A stretch of DNA of 22,283 nucleotides from Actinomycetota bacterium (GCA_018268695.1 JAFDWD010000860.1:1-22283), one strand, 5' to 3'; counted from the first letter of the stretch, positions 1 to 7,451 are shown. Notes: generated from the sequence alone by a model not told the origin. Made by a program: numbers and translations.

Positions 1-413
1 ACGGTGCCCGCGAGTACGGCGCGGGCCGCGGGGACGTCCTCCGGCACGACGGTCACGGCGCTCGCCGGCACCACGTAGGCGGTCTGGTGCGGATAGAGGC
101 AGAAGACCGTGCGGCCCCGGAGATCGGCCGGCCCTTGCTCCACCCTCCCGACGCTGAGGTAGCCGTACTTGACGGGGCCGGGGAAGCTCCCCTTCTGAAA
201 GGGCGCCCGCATCGCCTCGTACTGGTCCGGCGGCACGAGTCCCCGGAAGACCAACGTCTCGGTGCCGCGACTGACGCCAGAGCACAGGGTGCGGACCAAC
301 ACCTCATCGGGCCCGGGGCGGCGAAGGGTGGCGGGGCGGATCTCGCCCTTGCCAGGTGAGCGCAGCCAGAACGCGCGCGCCTCAAGTCCTCCGTCTCGCA
401 GGTGTTCGTCCAT
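1..413 (-). CDS. MDR-family zinc-type dehydrogenase, N-terminal part (runs off left edge)
   Basis: Reading leftward from the ATG at 413, an uninterrupted frame of 137 codons reaches the window edge, so only the N-terminal part is present. Residues include [17 protein letters not shown], a GroES-like start of medium-chain dehydrogenases with the first Cys of the usual catalytic zinc site, followed by [16 protein letters not shown] and [15 protein letters not shown]. This matches a subgroup of actinobacterial zinc-binding alcohol-dehydrogenase-like proteins of unknown substrate. The cofactor-binding Rossmann domain lies outside the window. The start is the first ATG in frame; the upstream AGAG is only a weak ribosome-binding site, so an internal start is possible. 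The gene is divergent from the sigma factor gene, which begins about 145 bp away. The fold is well supported; the substrate is unknown. Confidence 0.8.
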   Translation of the reverse strand, partial: MDEHLRDGGLEARAFWLRSPGKGEIRPATLRRPGPDEVLVRTLCSGVSRGTETLVFRGLVPPDQYEAMRAPFQKGSFPGPVKYGYLSVGRVEQGPADLRGRTVFCLYPHQTAYVVPASAVTVVPEDVPAARAVLAGT

Positions 414-558
414 TGGCTCTGTCTACATCTACTGCGGTGCCGCCCGCGCGTCCAATCCGCCGTGTCCCGGTCTACGCGCCGGGCGCGGCGGAGGTTCAGA
501 GGTCGGGTCGACCGATCCACCGCTGAACCCAGGGCGGGCCGCATACGTAGAAGAGGCG

Positions 559-1041
559 ATGCCTCGGCGATCCCTGAACCGCAGGCGCAACCTGCGCGAG
601 GCCTACGCCGCCCAAGCGGGGGAGCTCTACGGGCTTGCCGTGCGCTCGCTCGGCGACCCCGGGCTCGCCGAGGAGGCGGTCCAGGAGACCTTCCTACGAG
701 CATGGAGGGCCGGGGATCGTTTCGACGACGAGCTCGAGAGCCTGCGCCGCCGGCTCTTCGCGAATCTGCGCGACGTGGTGATCGACCTGGGGCGCGACCG
801 GAGCGGCGACGTCGCCGAGGCGACGGTCGAGCAGTCGCTCCTCGGGCGGCAGGTCGAGGAGGCGCTACGCCGGGTCGACCAGGTGGACCGCCAGATCCTG
901 GTCGACGCCTACTACCGCGGTCGCCCCTACACCCAGATCGCGACCGAACTGGATGTTCCCGAGCAGGCCGTCAAGGGTCGCCTCTCCGACGCCCTCCAGG
1001 CACTGAAGGTGGCGCTGGAGGAGGTGGGAATCCAGAGCTGA
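559..1041 (+). CDS. ECF-type RNA polymerase sigma factor
   Basis: A 160-residue protein with the two conserved sigma-70 regions of extracytoplasmic-function sigma factors. Region 2 is at residues 15-75 (AVRSLGDPGLAEEAVQETF, then FLRAWRAGDRF), the part that binds core polymerase and the -10 element. Region 4 is at 100-155 (DRQILVDAYYRGRPYTQIA, then VPEQAVKGRL), the helix-turn-helix for the -35 element. The length is at the short end for the family because the linker is reduced. The frame is open back to 262, but the ATG at 559 follows AGAAGAGG closely and starts just before region 2, so I chose it. No anti-sigma gene is adjacent, so the inducing signal cannot be read from context. The product should redirect RNA polymerase to a small regulon. 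Confidence 0.8.
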   Translation: MPRRSLNRRRNLREAYAAQAGELYGLAVRSLGDPGLAEEAVQETFLRAWRAGDRFDDELESLRRRLFANLRDVVIDLGRDRSGDVAEATVEQSLLGRQVEEALRRVDQVDRQILVDAYYRGRPYTQIATELDVPEQAVKGRLSDALQALKVALEEVGIQS

Positions 1042-1140
1042 GACCGGGCCCGCAAGTGGCCCGCCGCGATCCCGCCGGAGGAGCTGACGGCGGCGGTCCA
1101 CCGCGTCGCGGCGGGCGAGGCGTTGCTCTCAGGCGAGAGC
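1042..1140 (+). pseudogene. Possible remnant of a response-regulator receiver domain
   Basis: Directly after the sigma factor stop, in the same frame, the translation contains IPPEELTAAVHRVAAGEALL. This closely resembles the last helix of the receiver domain in NarL/LuxR-type response regulators, where a similar string precedes the linker to the DNA-binding domain. There is no start codon, no phosphorylation-site sequence upstream and no LuxR helix-turn-helix downstream; the frame ends at 1218 in unrelated residues. I read it as a gene fragment left by deletion. Chance similarity of an Ala/Val-rich helix is the main alternative. Confidence 0.3.
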
Positions 1141-1194
1141 GCCGGGTCATCCGTCCGACCGATCGACACGACCCAGCCGAGACCTCGATCTGCC

Positions 1195-1458
1195 TCATCG
1201 CGGGTCGCTCCCGTATGAGACGGAACGGTGGCGGATGGCAGCGACCCGGATCGTCTTCCCATCGTCGACCACCTGGTAGAGGATCCGGTAGGCGCCGACC
1301 CTCAGTGAGCGAAGTCCCCGCAGCCGTCCTCGGAGTGCATGACCAGCGAATGGATCCCGCTCGAGGAGGCCGAGCGCATCCTCGATGGCGTCTATCAACG
1401 GCCACCCGAGGTCGAGCAGGTCGAGACGGGCTCGCCGCGCGAGGACGAGTTGCGGCAT
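1195..1458 (-). CDS. RelE/ParE-family toxin
   Basis: An 87-residue protein of typical RelE/ParE length. It starts with a helical N-terminus (residues 1-35, LVLARRARLDLLDLG) and has the family's central and C-terminal core: PFAGHALRGRLRGLRSLRVG, then YRILYQVVD and IRVAAIRHRS. The basic residues of the RxGxYRIxY and xxIRHRS strands are those used by the RelE branch to cut ribosome-bound mRNA; ParE members inhibit gyrase instead, and the sequence alone does not decide between them. The ATG at 1458 lies 3 bases after the stop of the upstream antitoxin gene, so the pair is translated together. Toxicity is expected to be blocked by the adjacent Phd/YefM protein. Confidence 0.85.
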   Translation of the reverse strand: MPQLVLARRARLDLLDLGWPLIDAIEDALGLLERDPFAGHALRGRLRGLRSLRVGAYRILYQVVDDGKTIRVAAIRHRSVSYGSDPR

Positions 1459-1461
1459 CGG

Positions 1462-1770
1462 TCAGCGGGAGGTCGGCCGCTTGGCCGCCAACTCCTCACG
1501 CAGCGCGGCGAGGGTGACCGTCTCTCCGCGCTCGATCTCGCCGAGGCCCTCGTCGAGGGCGGCGATCGCGGCGGGATCGGAGAGGATCTCGGCCGTCTCC
1601 TCGAGGGCCTCGTACTCGTCGATCGGGACCAGCGCCGCGGCCGGGACACCATTCCGGGTGACCAATACGTGATCCCGGCGGTCAGTGACGGCGTCGAGAA
1701 GACTGCTCAGATTGGCGCGGAGCTCTCGTACGGGGACGGTCTTGGGCACCAGGCAAGCGTACATCATCAT
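1462..1770 (-). CDS. Phd/YefM-family antitoxin
   Basis: About 100 residues with the Phd/YefM N-terminal DNA-binding fold: VPVRELRANLSSLLDAV, then HVLVTRNGVPAAALVPIDEY at residues 10-55. An acidic helical C-terminal tail (about 60-95) should wrap the RelE/ParE toxin encoded next. Antitoxins of this family neutralise the toxin and repress their own promoter. The start is uncertain: a GTG at 1776 and three consecutive ATG codons (1770-1762) are all in frame, and I used the first ATG. No good ribosome-binding site precedes any of them. The start codons lie within a palindrome that could be the autoregulatory operator. Confidence 0.85.
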   Translation of the reverse strand: MMMYACLVPKTVPVRELRANLSSLLDAVTDRRDHVLVTRNGVPAAALVPIDEYEALEETAEILSDPAAIAALDEGLGEIERGETVTLAALREELAAKRPTSR

Positions 1771-1774
1771 GTAC
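1759..1774. promoter_or_regulatory. Palindromic operator candidate of the toxin-antitoxin operon
   Basis: GTACAT and ATGTAC form perfect 6-base arms around a 4-base centre, overlapping the triple ATG start of the antitoxin gene. Phd/YefM antitoxins bind short palindromes at their own promoter, so this is a natural autoregulatory site. The position over the start codons is seen; binding is inferred. Confidence 0.45.
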
Positions 1775-1963
1775 ACAGCGGGATGCTGCTACCACGCTGG
1801 TCAAAGCCCGCGGCCGCCGGCCGAAGTCCCGAGAGCCGACCTCGTTGGAAAGAAGATCACCGACTGGGTGCTTCCGTTCGATTGATCGGGCGTCGTAGGT
1901 GCTGTGTAGGTTGCGCGGGTCTTCGCCTTTCACGCCACACGCGACTCGAACGGAGGAAGTCCG

Positions 1964-2470
1964 ATGAACGCCATCCAGAAAGCCAGGCGCAATCTTGCGT
2001 TGGCCGTGTTACTCGGTTTCTCCCTCCTAGCGGTGTTCGCGAGCTCTGCGAATGCGATCGGTGAACCCACCACGATCATCTTCAAGGAACTCGAAAAAGG
2101 CGCGACCAACCAATTCGTCGACAACGCTCCGGAAGCCAAACTGAATCACGGTGTCGTGTCGATCAGCCCAGGAGACATGCTGCTCACCACCAACCCGCTC
2201 TCGATGGAAGGGAGGATCGTGGGCAAGATTCGGATCGCGTGTACGGCCACCAGCGCAGGCAACACGAAGAATCCCGCCAGCGCGGGCTTCAGCTGCACCG
2301 GGATCGCCAAGATCCCGGGCGGGACCTTGATCCTCGTGGCGGAACTAGGTGAAAGCCCGACCGAAGGTGCCATCACCGGCGGGACGGGGAACTACGCAGG
2401 AGCCAAGGGGAGCTTTGTCTCAAGACAAGGTCGAGGTAGCTCCACGAACACCGTGACGCTTCTCGAATAG
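1964..2470 (+). CDS. Secreted allene-oxide-cyclase-barrel-like protein
   Basis: A 168-residue protein with a clear Sec signal peptide: basic N-terminus KARRN, hydrophobic core LALAVLLGFSLLAVFA, likely cleavage after SSANA near residue 31. The mature part (about 137 residues) is rich in beta-strand sequence and ends with GGTGNYAGAKGSFVSR, the signature turn of the allene-oxide-cyclase/dirigent-like barrel found in many actinobacterial secreted proteins of unknown function. Two cysteines (RIACTA and FSCTG) could form a disulfide outside the cell. A strong ribosome-binding site, GGAGGAAG, precedes the ATG. The bacterial members are not known to make plant oxylipins, so only the fold is claimed. 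The gene is convergent with the YVTN propeller gene. Confidence 0.7.
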   Translation: MNAIQKARRNLALAVLLGFSLLAVFASSANAIGEPTTIIFKELEKGATNQFVDNAPEAKLNHGVVSISPGDMLLTTNPLSMEGRIVGKIRIACTATSAGNTKNPASAGFSCTGIAKIPGGTLILVAELGESPTEGAITGGTGNYAGAKGSFVSRQGRGSSTNTVTLLE

Positions 2471-2482
2471 TCGGCTGGCTCG

Positions 2483-2535
2483 GGCGGCTCAAGCTGTCGA
2501 GAACGTGCTCGTCGACGGTGGCCGGATGAGCCGCC
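2483..2535. terminator. Hairpin between convergent genes, possible two-way terminator
   Basis: The 9-base arms GGCGGCTCA (2483-2491) and TGAGCCGCC (2527-2535) can pair around a 35-base loop that itself contains a smaller GTCGA/TCGAC inverted repeat. It sits in the 69-bp gap between two convergent stop codons. No T-run follows on either strand, so termination is plausible but not certain. Confidence 0.35.
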
Positions 2536-2539
2536 GCCG

Positions 2540-3550
2540 CTAGTTGTGGACGATGTAGGCGCGTCGGCCGTCAGGCGCGAACGCGACCGCGAGCGGGAAC
2601 GGTCCGACTTCGACCGGCTTGCCGACCATCGTGTTCGTCTTGGTATCGATCACCGCAAGGGTTCCTGGTCCCATACCGGTCACATATGCGCGTTCGGCGA
2701 CGGGGTTGACCGCGATGGACGTCGGCCTGTGCCCCACTCCTATCGATGCGGCGGCGGGCCGACCGGTCGTGGTGGACACCACCGACACGGTGCCTTCTCG
2801 CGCGTTGGCGATGTAGAGGCGTCGGCCGTCAGGGGTGATTGCCATCGAGATCGGGCTCTTGCCCGTCCTGATCGCCCTCGAGTCGACTTCGTTCGTCGCG
2901 GTGCGGATCACCGAGATGGTGTCGTCGTGAATATTGGCTACGTAGACGGTGTCGCCATCTGGGGTGACGGCGAGCGCCAGAGGATCCCGGCCGACCTTGA
3001 TCGCGGGACCCTCGACCTTGTTGGTCGCGGTGTCGATCACCGAGACCGTCCCGGCGCGAGTGTTGGCTACGTAGATGCGGGCGCCATCGGGAGTGACCGC
3101 GATGGCCGTCGGAGCCCGGCCGACCTTGATCGTTGCTTCCACCGAGTCGGTCGCGGTGTCGATCACAGAAACTGAGTCGCTGCCGGAGTTGACGGCATAG
3201 ACGCGGCTGCCGTCCGGAGTGATCGCAATTCCTTCGGGGTCGGAGCCGATCTTGATCGGGCTGCCTGCCGGCCGGTTGGTCTTGAGGTCCAATACCGCGA
3301 CGCTCCCGTTGCCGGAGGTCACCACATAAGCCTTCTGACCGTCCGGACTGATCGCGATCGAGCTCGCGTAAGGCCCAACCTTGATCGGCCTGGCCGCGGC
3401 CTGACCGGTAGCGGTGTCGATCACTGACACGGTTCGACGGGGCGCGATGAGGCTGTCCTGAACCCTGGCGTCGGCGACGAATGCGAACGTCGCCGACCAC
3501 CCGAGCAGGAGCGCAAGAGCGGTCCACCCGCGGATACCCCTCCTAGTCAC
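2540..3550 (-). CDS. Exported YVTN/YncE-type seven-bladed beta-propeller protein
   Basis: A 336-residue protein with an N-terminal signal sequence (RRGIRGWTALALLLGWSATF, residues 3-22) followed by about seven repeats of 40-43 residues. The repeats carry the diagnostic cores VSVIDTATN, IAVTPDGARIYVANTRAG and similar, as in YVTN/SMP-30-type propellers. No catalytic residues are evident; the family gives extracytoplasmic scaffolds or binding proteins, sometimes metal- or DNA-binding. The start is a GTG, and a TAGGTT -10-like box ends 6 bases before it, so the mRNA may be leaderless. The stop lies 69 bp from that of the convergent secreted barrel gene. Fold confidence is high; ligand and function are unknown. 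Confidence 0.85.
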   Translation of the reverse strand: MTRRGIRGWTALALLLGWSATFAFVADARVQDSLIAPRRTVSVIDTATGQAAARPIKVGPYASSIAISPDGQKAYVVTSGNGSVAVLDLKTNRPAGSPIKIGSDPEGIAITPDGSRVYAVNSGSDSVSVIDTATDSVEATIKVGRAPTAIAVTPDGARIYVANTRAGTVSVIDTATNKVEGPAIKVGRDPLALAVTPDGDTVYVANIHDDTISVIRTATNEVDSRAIRTGKSPISMAITPDGRRLYIANAREGTVSVVSTTTGRPAAASIGVGHRPTSIAVNPVAERAYVTGMGPGTLAVIDTKTNTMVGKPVEVGPFPLAVAFAPDGRRAYIVHN

Positions 3551-3556
3551 GCACAG

Positions 3557-3562
3557 AACCTA
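3557..3562 (-). promoter_or_regulatory. -10 box of a probable leaderless promoter for the YVTN gene
   Basis: TAGGTT on the minus strand is separated by 6 bases from the GTG start, putting the expected transcription start on the start codon. No Shine-Dalgarno fits in the gap. The -35 region is not recognisable. Confidence 0.35.
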
Positions 3563-4002
3563 GCGTGTTCAGTGTGAGAAGTTGCCCCGCCTCGCGGTTG
3601 TCCCAGCGCTAGGAGTGCTGGGCAGAAGGCCGCACCGGCCAGTGCGGTCCATCGTGTATCGGCCTGCATGCGGGCTTGGGTTCAGACCACACCTCCAGTA
3701 CGTCACGGCGTCAGATTCTGAGCACTGGCGAATCCAGGTGCCATTTGGCCCCCACGCTCCGCGCTGCATTGGCCGAACTCATTGCCCTTCGCCTGATGCG
3801 CGCCACATCGGGCCTCGCCCAGCCAGCACCTCCGCCTGGCCTCTCCACCGTCGCCCGATCGACGTCTGGACAACTCGCCGCGCGGGATCGTGAGGCAGGG
3901 CCAACCGTGCTGCTCAGCTACAAGCCGGTAGCCGATCACCGAGGCCGTCGCAAAAGGTACGTATCGAGCTCGCCATTGGATCTGGCGTCACACGAATCGC
4001 CA
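3563..4002. other. Intergenic stretch without a convincing gene
   Basis: About 440 bases between the divergent propeller and lipoprotein genes. Open frames exist (for example 3676-4011 plus) but their translations show no conserved pattern, signal peptide or ribosome-binding site. I see no RNA gene or repeat here. It may hold decayed coding sequence. Confidence 0.5.
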
Positions 4003-4008
4003 TACTCT
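4003..4008 (+). promoter_or_regulatory. -10 box of a probable leaderless promoter for the lipoprotein gene
   Basis: TACTCT is followed after 8 bases by the GTG start of the lipoprotein. No ribosome-binding site lies between, as expected for leaderless transcripts, which are common in actinobacteria. A TTGGAT about 21 bases upstream is too far for an ideal -35. Confidence 0.3.
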
Positions 4009-4016
4009 TAGCGACC

Positions 4017-4487
4017 GTGAAACTGGGAGATCCGCGGTCATACCTCTATCGGCTGGGAGCCTCGCTCGCAGTCGCCGCGGTTCTCGCCGGCTGTGGCAGC
4101 GGGGGCTCACCGCAAACGGCACGTAGCGAAGCCGCGGCCGAGCGGGTGGCCGTGCACTGGCTCAAGGACATGGGGCATGGGGAAATTCGCGCGGCGTGCC
4201 GGCTTATGGACGCGGAGAATCACAAGCCCCACCCCCACCACCAGAACTGGAGTCACGCCGAAGACTGCCGTCGGCGTTGGCTGCACAGTGACAACACGCC
4301 CCTCGACTGGAAGCCGAAACCGGGGGTGATCTCCATCTGGGGCGATTGGAACCCGGAAGTCCTCGAAGTGGTGGTCGAAGGCGCGAAAGCGACCGTCTTC
4401 GTCGCCGGAGTCGGCATGAAGCGGCCAGTCTGGCTGGTCAGCGAAGGAGGAGATTGGCGTGTCGACGGAGCGGAATACCCGATCTAG
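4017..4487 (+). CDS. Putative lipoprotein of unknown function
   Basis: A 156-residue protein beginning at a GTG. Residues 11-26 form a lipoprotein signal peptide ending in the lipobox LAGC (Cys26), followed by a Gly/Ser-rich linker, so it is expected on the outer face of the cytoplasmic membrane. The mature domain starts with a helix (AAAERVAVHWLKDM), has a His-rich stretch (HKPHPHHQNWSH, about 67-78), two further Cys, and ends in beta-strands typical of small NTF2/lumazine-binding-like accumulation domains (VVEGAKATVFV, WLVSEGGDWRVDG). The pattern, helix then strands ending in W-x-V-D-G, is common in actinobacterial lipoproteins of unknown role. The His cluster could bind metal, but that is a guess. 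It is monocistronic. Confidence 0.65.
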   Translation: MKLGDPRSYLYRLGASLAVAAVLAGCGSGGSPQTARSEAAAERVAVHWLKDMGHGEIRAACRLMDAENHKPHPHHQNWSHAEDCRRRWLHSDNTPLDWKPKPGVISIWGDWNPEVLEVVVEGAKATVFVAGVGMKRPVWLVSEGGDWRVDGAEYPI

Positions 4488-4700
4488 TCAGAGAGCCGGA
4501 ATCCGCTTATCCCTCCACGAGCCGGCAACCGATCCCCAGCAACGAAGACGTAGCGGGCGTGCTCGGGGTCGAGCCTGCGACACAGGGCGGCTTGCATGAT
4601 TACCGAGGTTCGGGTGCTCGCGGTCGGTCCACGTAAGCCCCAGAAATCGCGGAGCAGTCCTCCTTCAGCGACTCGCCCACCCGCGCCGGGGGCGAAGTAG
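4488..4700. other. Intergenic stretch without a recognised gene
   Basis: About 210 bases between the lipoprotein gene and the hairpin beyond the tRNA-Gly fragment. No frame here has convincing coding character in either direction. I see nothing else in it. Confidence 0.4.
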
Positions 4701-4727
4701 AAACCGGCGCCCAGTAGGCGCCGGTTT
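4701..4727 (-). terminator. Hairpin terminator next to the tRNA-Gly fragment
   Basis: A perfect 11-bp stem (AAACCGGCGCC / GGCGCCGGTTT) with a 5-base loop lies 5 bases from the repeat carrying the tRNA 3' half, on the downstream side of that fragment. The intact tRNA-Gly has a hairpin of the same architecture but different sequence. It therefore probably terminated an original tRNA-Gly transcript here. Confidence 0.6.
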
Positions 4728-4732
4728 ACAAG

Positions 4733-4780
4733 GAAGCGGCTGAAGGGATTCGAACCCTCGACCTTCTGTATGGCAAGCAG
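4733..4780 (-). repeat. Truncated tRNA-Gly 3' half, attachment-site-like direct repeat (copy 1)
   Basis: These 48 bases match 10231-10278 at 47 positions (T for C at 4769). They carry the tRNA-Gly acceptor 3' strand, the T arm and the GCC anticodon stem-loop. The similarity ends sharply after the anticodon stem, so the D arm and 5' acceptor strand are missing and the copy cannot fold as a tRNA; the one mismatch also breaks an anticodon-stem pair. A tRNA 3'-half duplication in direct orientation is the standard scar of tyrosine-recombinase integration. Confidence 0.85.
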
Positions 4781-4832
4781 GAGCAATCGAAAGATCAACC
4801 GGGGTGAGCCCACTGATGTCCGAGAACAAGGC

Positions 4833-5042
4833 TTACGTCCATCGGCTCCGCCGGAGCGGCAGCGGTTCGCGAAACACACGGTCCGCCTCGACTTCCGTGC
4901 GAGGCGGGATGGTGCTCGCGGTCGTAGGTGCTCGGCGCCTGCAGCGCTGAGGATCTGCTCGTGCGAGTAGGGGTAACGTCGTCAGAAAGGCTACGGACAC
5001 CGCGAGGAGTACGACGAGGATCGCGGCCGCCGAGGCGAGCAT
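4833..5042 (-). CDS. Possible small membrane protein (doubtful)
   Basis: The minus-strand frame from the ATG at 5042 gives 69 residues with one plausible membrane segment near the N-terminus (AAAILVVLLAVSVAFLTTL, residues 5-23) and a basic, Pro/Arg-rich tail. There is no good ribosome-binding site and the tail looks like random GC-rich translation. Its start is about 120 bp from the divergent small membrane gene. The continuous hydrophobic segment is the only argument for it. Confidence 0.25.
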   Translation of the reverse strand: MLASAAAILVVLLAVSVAFLTTLPLLARADPQRCRRRAPTTASTIPPRTEVEADRVFREPLPLRRSRWT

Positions 5043-5146
5043 CGTGCTCAGCCGTCGATGCCGGCGCCGCCACCGCCTCGATGAGAAGCCGATGAAAACG
5101 GCATGAGGAGTGGGTCTGCGCGGTCTTCATCGCGCGTCGAGGAGCG

Positions 5147-5152
5147 TATCGT
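5147..5152 (+). promoter_or_regulatory. -10 box of a probable leaderless promoter for the small membrane protein
   Basis: TATCGT is followed after 7 bases by a GTG that begins the hydrophobic small protein. This spacing matches the other apparent leaderless starts in the window and favours the GTG at 5160 over the upstream ATG at 5103. Confidence 0.35.
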
Positions 5153-5159
5153 TCAGACC

Positions 5160-5342
5160 GTGGAGCCATTGAGACACCCAGGTTGGAAGAGCGCCTGGAT
5201 GCTCCTGGGACTCTTCGCCTGCCTCTGTGCCTTCGCCGAGATCGAACCGGAGGCGGCGGAAGCGGTGCGCTCGACGATCGGCATCGCGGGCATCGCTTGC
5301 GTGATGTGGGGGATCTGGCGGCTGATGCAGTACGACAGCTGA
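5160..5342 (+). CDS. Small two-helix membrane protein of unknown function
   Basis: A 60-residue protein with two hydrophobic segments (SAWMLLGLFACLCAFAEI and STIGIAGIACVMWGIWRLM) joined by a short acidic loop (EPEAAEA), ending QYDS. Such a hairpin should span the membrane twice. I do not recognise the family. The frame is open from an ATG at 5103, but the GTG at 5160 has a TATCGT box 7 bases upstream and removes a Ser/Arg-rich extension, so I prefer it. The glycosyltransferase gene starts 276 bp downstream on the same strand; a link between them is not shown. Confidence 0.5.
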   Translation: MEPLRHPGWKSAWMLLGLFACLCAFAEIEPEAAEAVRSTIGIAGIACVMWGIWRLMQYDS

Positions 5343-5618
5343 GACCTCAGGCGTCGCGACGGACGAGCAGCACCGCAGCGATCGCCGGCGCGACCGCGAC
5401 AGAAGATCGCGAACCCTGCCCACGGTGCAAGCATCCCCGGGTCGGGGGTGATCGTCCAGATCGCCCCGCCGGTCATGCCGCGGCGACCGCCTCGGTCGGC
5501 ACGCACAACTGAGCGTGGCGGAAATGCCGCTGTCGTCGATCGTCAGATTGGACTCGCCGCACCCAACGGAGGTTGATCTAATGGTCCTCTCAGACGGCGG
5601 GAGCACCTTTCGCTGACG

Positions 5619-7124
5619 ATGGGATCACAGGTTCCCACCTTGGCTCGACTCGAGCCGATCCGGCATGAACGTTCGTGGATCGGCAACCGGGTCCTCTGGC
5701 TGCTTGTCGGGGTGACCGCGCTCGCCGCCGGGCTGCGCTTCTCGACCCTCGGGCTGCAGAGCTATCGCCACGATGAGGCGGTAACCGTCGGTCGCGTCCT
5801 CGTCTCGAGCTTCTCCGCGACGATGCACCGGGTCACGACGAGTGAGTCCACCCCACCGCTCTACTACGCACTCGCCTGGCTCTGGTCACGACTGTTCGGG
5901 GAAGGCGAGGTGGGACTGCGGTCGCTGTCGGCGTTGGCCGGGACGGCGACGGTCCCGGTCGCCTTCCTCGTCGGCCGCGAGCTCATCGGTCGCCGGGTCG
6001 GGGTGGTGATCGCGACGGTGGTCGCGGTCAGCCCGATCATGGTCTGGTACTCGCAGGACGCCCGTGCCTACGCCCTGCTCGTGCTCCTCAGCACGGCCGC
6101 GCTCTACTTCTTCCTGCGCGGGCGCCACAGCGGATCGGCACGAGATCTCGGTTGGTGGGCGGCGTGCTCGTCGCTTGCTCTCGCGACCCACTACTTCGCC
6201 GTCTTCCCGCTGACGATCGAGGCGATTATGCTGCTGGCCTCGACGGCGCCCCGCCGGAGGGTGGCGGCGGCGCTCGCCGGGGTCGCCGCGACCGCCCTCG
6301 CCCTCGCCCCGCTCGCGCTCCACCAGGCGAGCGGGTCGAACAACAAGTGGATCTCGAGCTTCGCCCTGACCCGCCGGATGCAGGAAGCCGGGATCGCCGC
6401 CTTCGTCGGCGAAAACGGCCAGTTGAAGCACGCTCTGGTACCGCTGGCAGCCTACGCGGCGGCAGTCGGCCTCCTGGTTTGGCGCGGCGGCAAGACCGAG
6501 AAGAATGCCGCCCGGCTCGCGTTGGCGATCGGCGGCGGAACGATCGTGCTGCCGCTTATCCTCGCGGCGTTCGGGCAGGACTATGTCCTCTTCCGCAACC
6601 TGCTGCCCGCGCTCATCCCACTCGGACTGGTCGCGGCCGCCGGGATCGGGGCGCCGAGGGCAGGCCGGTTAGGACTCGGAGTCGGCGCGGCGCTCATCGG
6701 GTCCCTCCTCGCGTTCACCATCTACGTCGATTTCCGCCCCGCCCTGCAGCGCGAAGATTGGCGTGACGTCGCCGCCCGGATCGCCGCGGCGCCGCCCGCC
6801 AGGCGGGCGATCGTCTCCTGGGAAGAGGGCGGCCAGCCGCTCGCCTATTACCTGGGACGGGGCGCGCACGAAGTGCAGGGACGGAGCTGGCGAAAGCGGC
6901 CGAGCGCGGTTCGGGAAGTCGACGTGGTCAGCGGTCGTCCGCCACCTCGCCGGCCCGGCCCCCTCGCGCCCGCCTTTCACGAGGTAGGTCGTGTCACGAT
7001 CGGCCGGATGACGTTGGTCCGCTACCGCGCGGCCGAGGCGTTGCCACCGAGATGGAAGCAGCTGGTCGGCAGCTTCACCGGCTACGCCAACAACGTGGTG
7101 GTCTTCCAGCGCCCGGTGAACTGA
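5619..7124 (+). CDS. ArnT/PMT-like (GT39-type) integral membrane glycosyltransferase
   Basis: A 501-residue protein with about ten hydrophobic segments, from WLLVGVTALAAGL (residue 27) to about residue 370, then a roughly 130-residue soluble C-terminal domain. The first outer loop carries HDEA (D52, E53), the acidic pair that serves as catalytic/metal site in PMT and ArnT enzymes. Further family motifs are STPPLYYAL (78-84) and YSQDARAYAL (144-153). Such proteins transfer a sugar from a polyprenyl-phosphate donor to protein or lipid acceptors on the outer membrane face. The acceptor cannot be read from the sequence. Start at ATG 5619; the only purine-rich stretch is GCGGGAG about 20 bases away, so the start is moderately certain. 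The downstream PIN remnant is unrelated. The gene lies inside the segment bracketed by the tRNA-Gly repeats. Confidence 0.8.
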   Translation: MGSQVPTLARLEPIRHERSWIGNRVLWLLVGVTALAAGLRFSTLGLQSYRHDEAVTVGRVLVSSFSATMHRVTTSESTPPLYYALAWLWSRLFGEGEVGLRSLSALAGTATVPVAFLVGRELIGRRVGVVIATVVAVSPIMVWYSQDARAYALLVLLSTAALYFFLRGRHSGSARDLGWWAACSSLALATHYFAVFPLTIEAIMLLASTAPRRRVAAALAGVAATALALAPLALHQASGSNNKWISSFALTRRMQEAGIAAFVGENGQLKHALVPLAAYAAAVGLLVWRGGKTEKNAARLALAIGGGTIVLPLILAAFGQDYVLFRNLLPALIPLGLVAAAGIGAPRAGRLGLGVGAALIGSLLAFTIYVDFRPALQREDWRDVAARIAAAPPARRAIVSWEEGGQPLAYYLGRGAHEVQGRSWRKRPSAVREVDVVSGRPPPRRPGPLAPAFHEVGRVTIGRMTLVRYRAAEALPPRWKQLVGSFTGYANNVVVFQRPVN

Positions 7125-7277
7125 GCAAGTTCGAGACCTTCCGCGGACACGCTGTAACCGACCATGGAGCCGAGGAACGTGGGCCCGCCGGCGACCAGCC
7201 GATGGCGAAGAATGCGAGTCCAACCCGGGTCCGGGCGCCGATGTGCTGCACCCGCTCGAGCGGGAGGCCGAGAAAAA

Positions 7278-7447
7278 GTCTTGCTCGAGCGGGGTGCGGC
7301 GATCTCCTCGGTCAACCTCGGTGAGATCCTCTACATTCGCATGCGCCAGGCATCGCCACGGCCCTCCGCGCGGAGGCACCCCTCTTGACCGGCGATCCGG
7401 AGATCGTCGGGCAGGCGACCGACCATTCATGCGAGGTCGCCGAGTTC
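7278..7447 (+). pseudogene. Decayed PIN-domain (VapC-like) toxin gene
   Basis: In one frame, 7278-7349 translates to VLLERGAAISSVNLGEILYI and a few more residues, the second helix/strand and conserved acidic residue (E of NLGE) of VapC-type PIN nucleases. After a frame change, 7350-7447 gives IATALRAEAPLLTGDPEI and continues to CEVAEFG, the C-terminal PIN core with the conserved TGD. The start with the first catalytic Asp and roughly 50 central residues between the two parts are missing, so the gene is dead. No VapB antitoxin is visible. Both parts are in the right order on one strand, which makes chance similarity unlikely. Confidence 0.6.
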
Positions 7448-7451
7448 GGCC

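Noticed and set aside
53..703. 216-codon minus-strand open frame
   Set aside because: Arg/Pro/Ser-rich shadow of the MDR dehydrogenase and sigma factor frames; no domain pattern.
402..1517. 371-codon plus-strand open frame across sigma factor and toxin
   Set aside because: Extremely Arg/Gly/Pro-rich, out of frame with the clear sigma factor and antisense to the toxin.
3676..4011. 111-codon plus-strand frame, first suspected as an integrase fragment
   Set aside because: No conserved Arg/His/Tyr motifs, no ribosome-binding site, and it overlaps the likely lipoprotein promoter.
4733..4780. Functional second tRNA-Gly
   Set aside because: The D arm and 5' acceptor strand are absent and an anticodon-stem pair is broken; only a 3' half remains.
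4484..4879. 131-codon minus-strand frame spanning the tRNA fragment
   Set aside because: Its central part is simply translated tRNA sequence; nothing conserved on either side.
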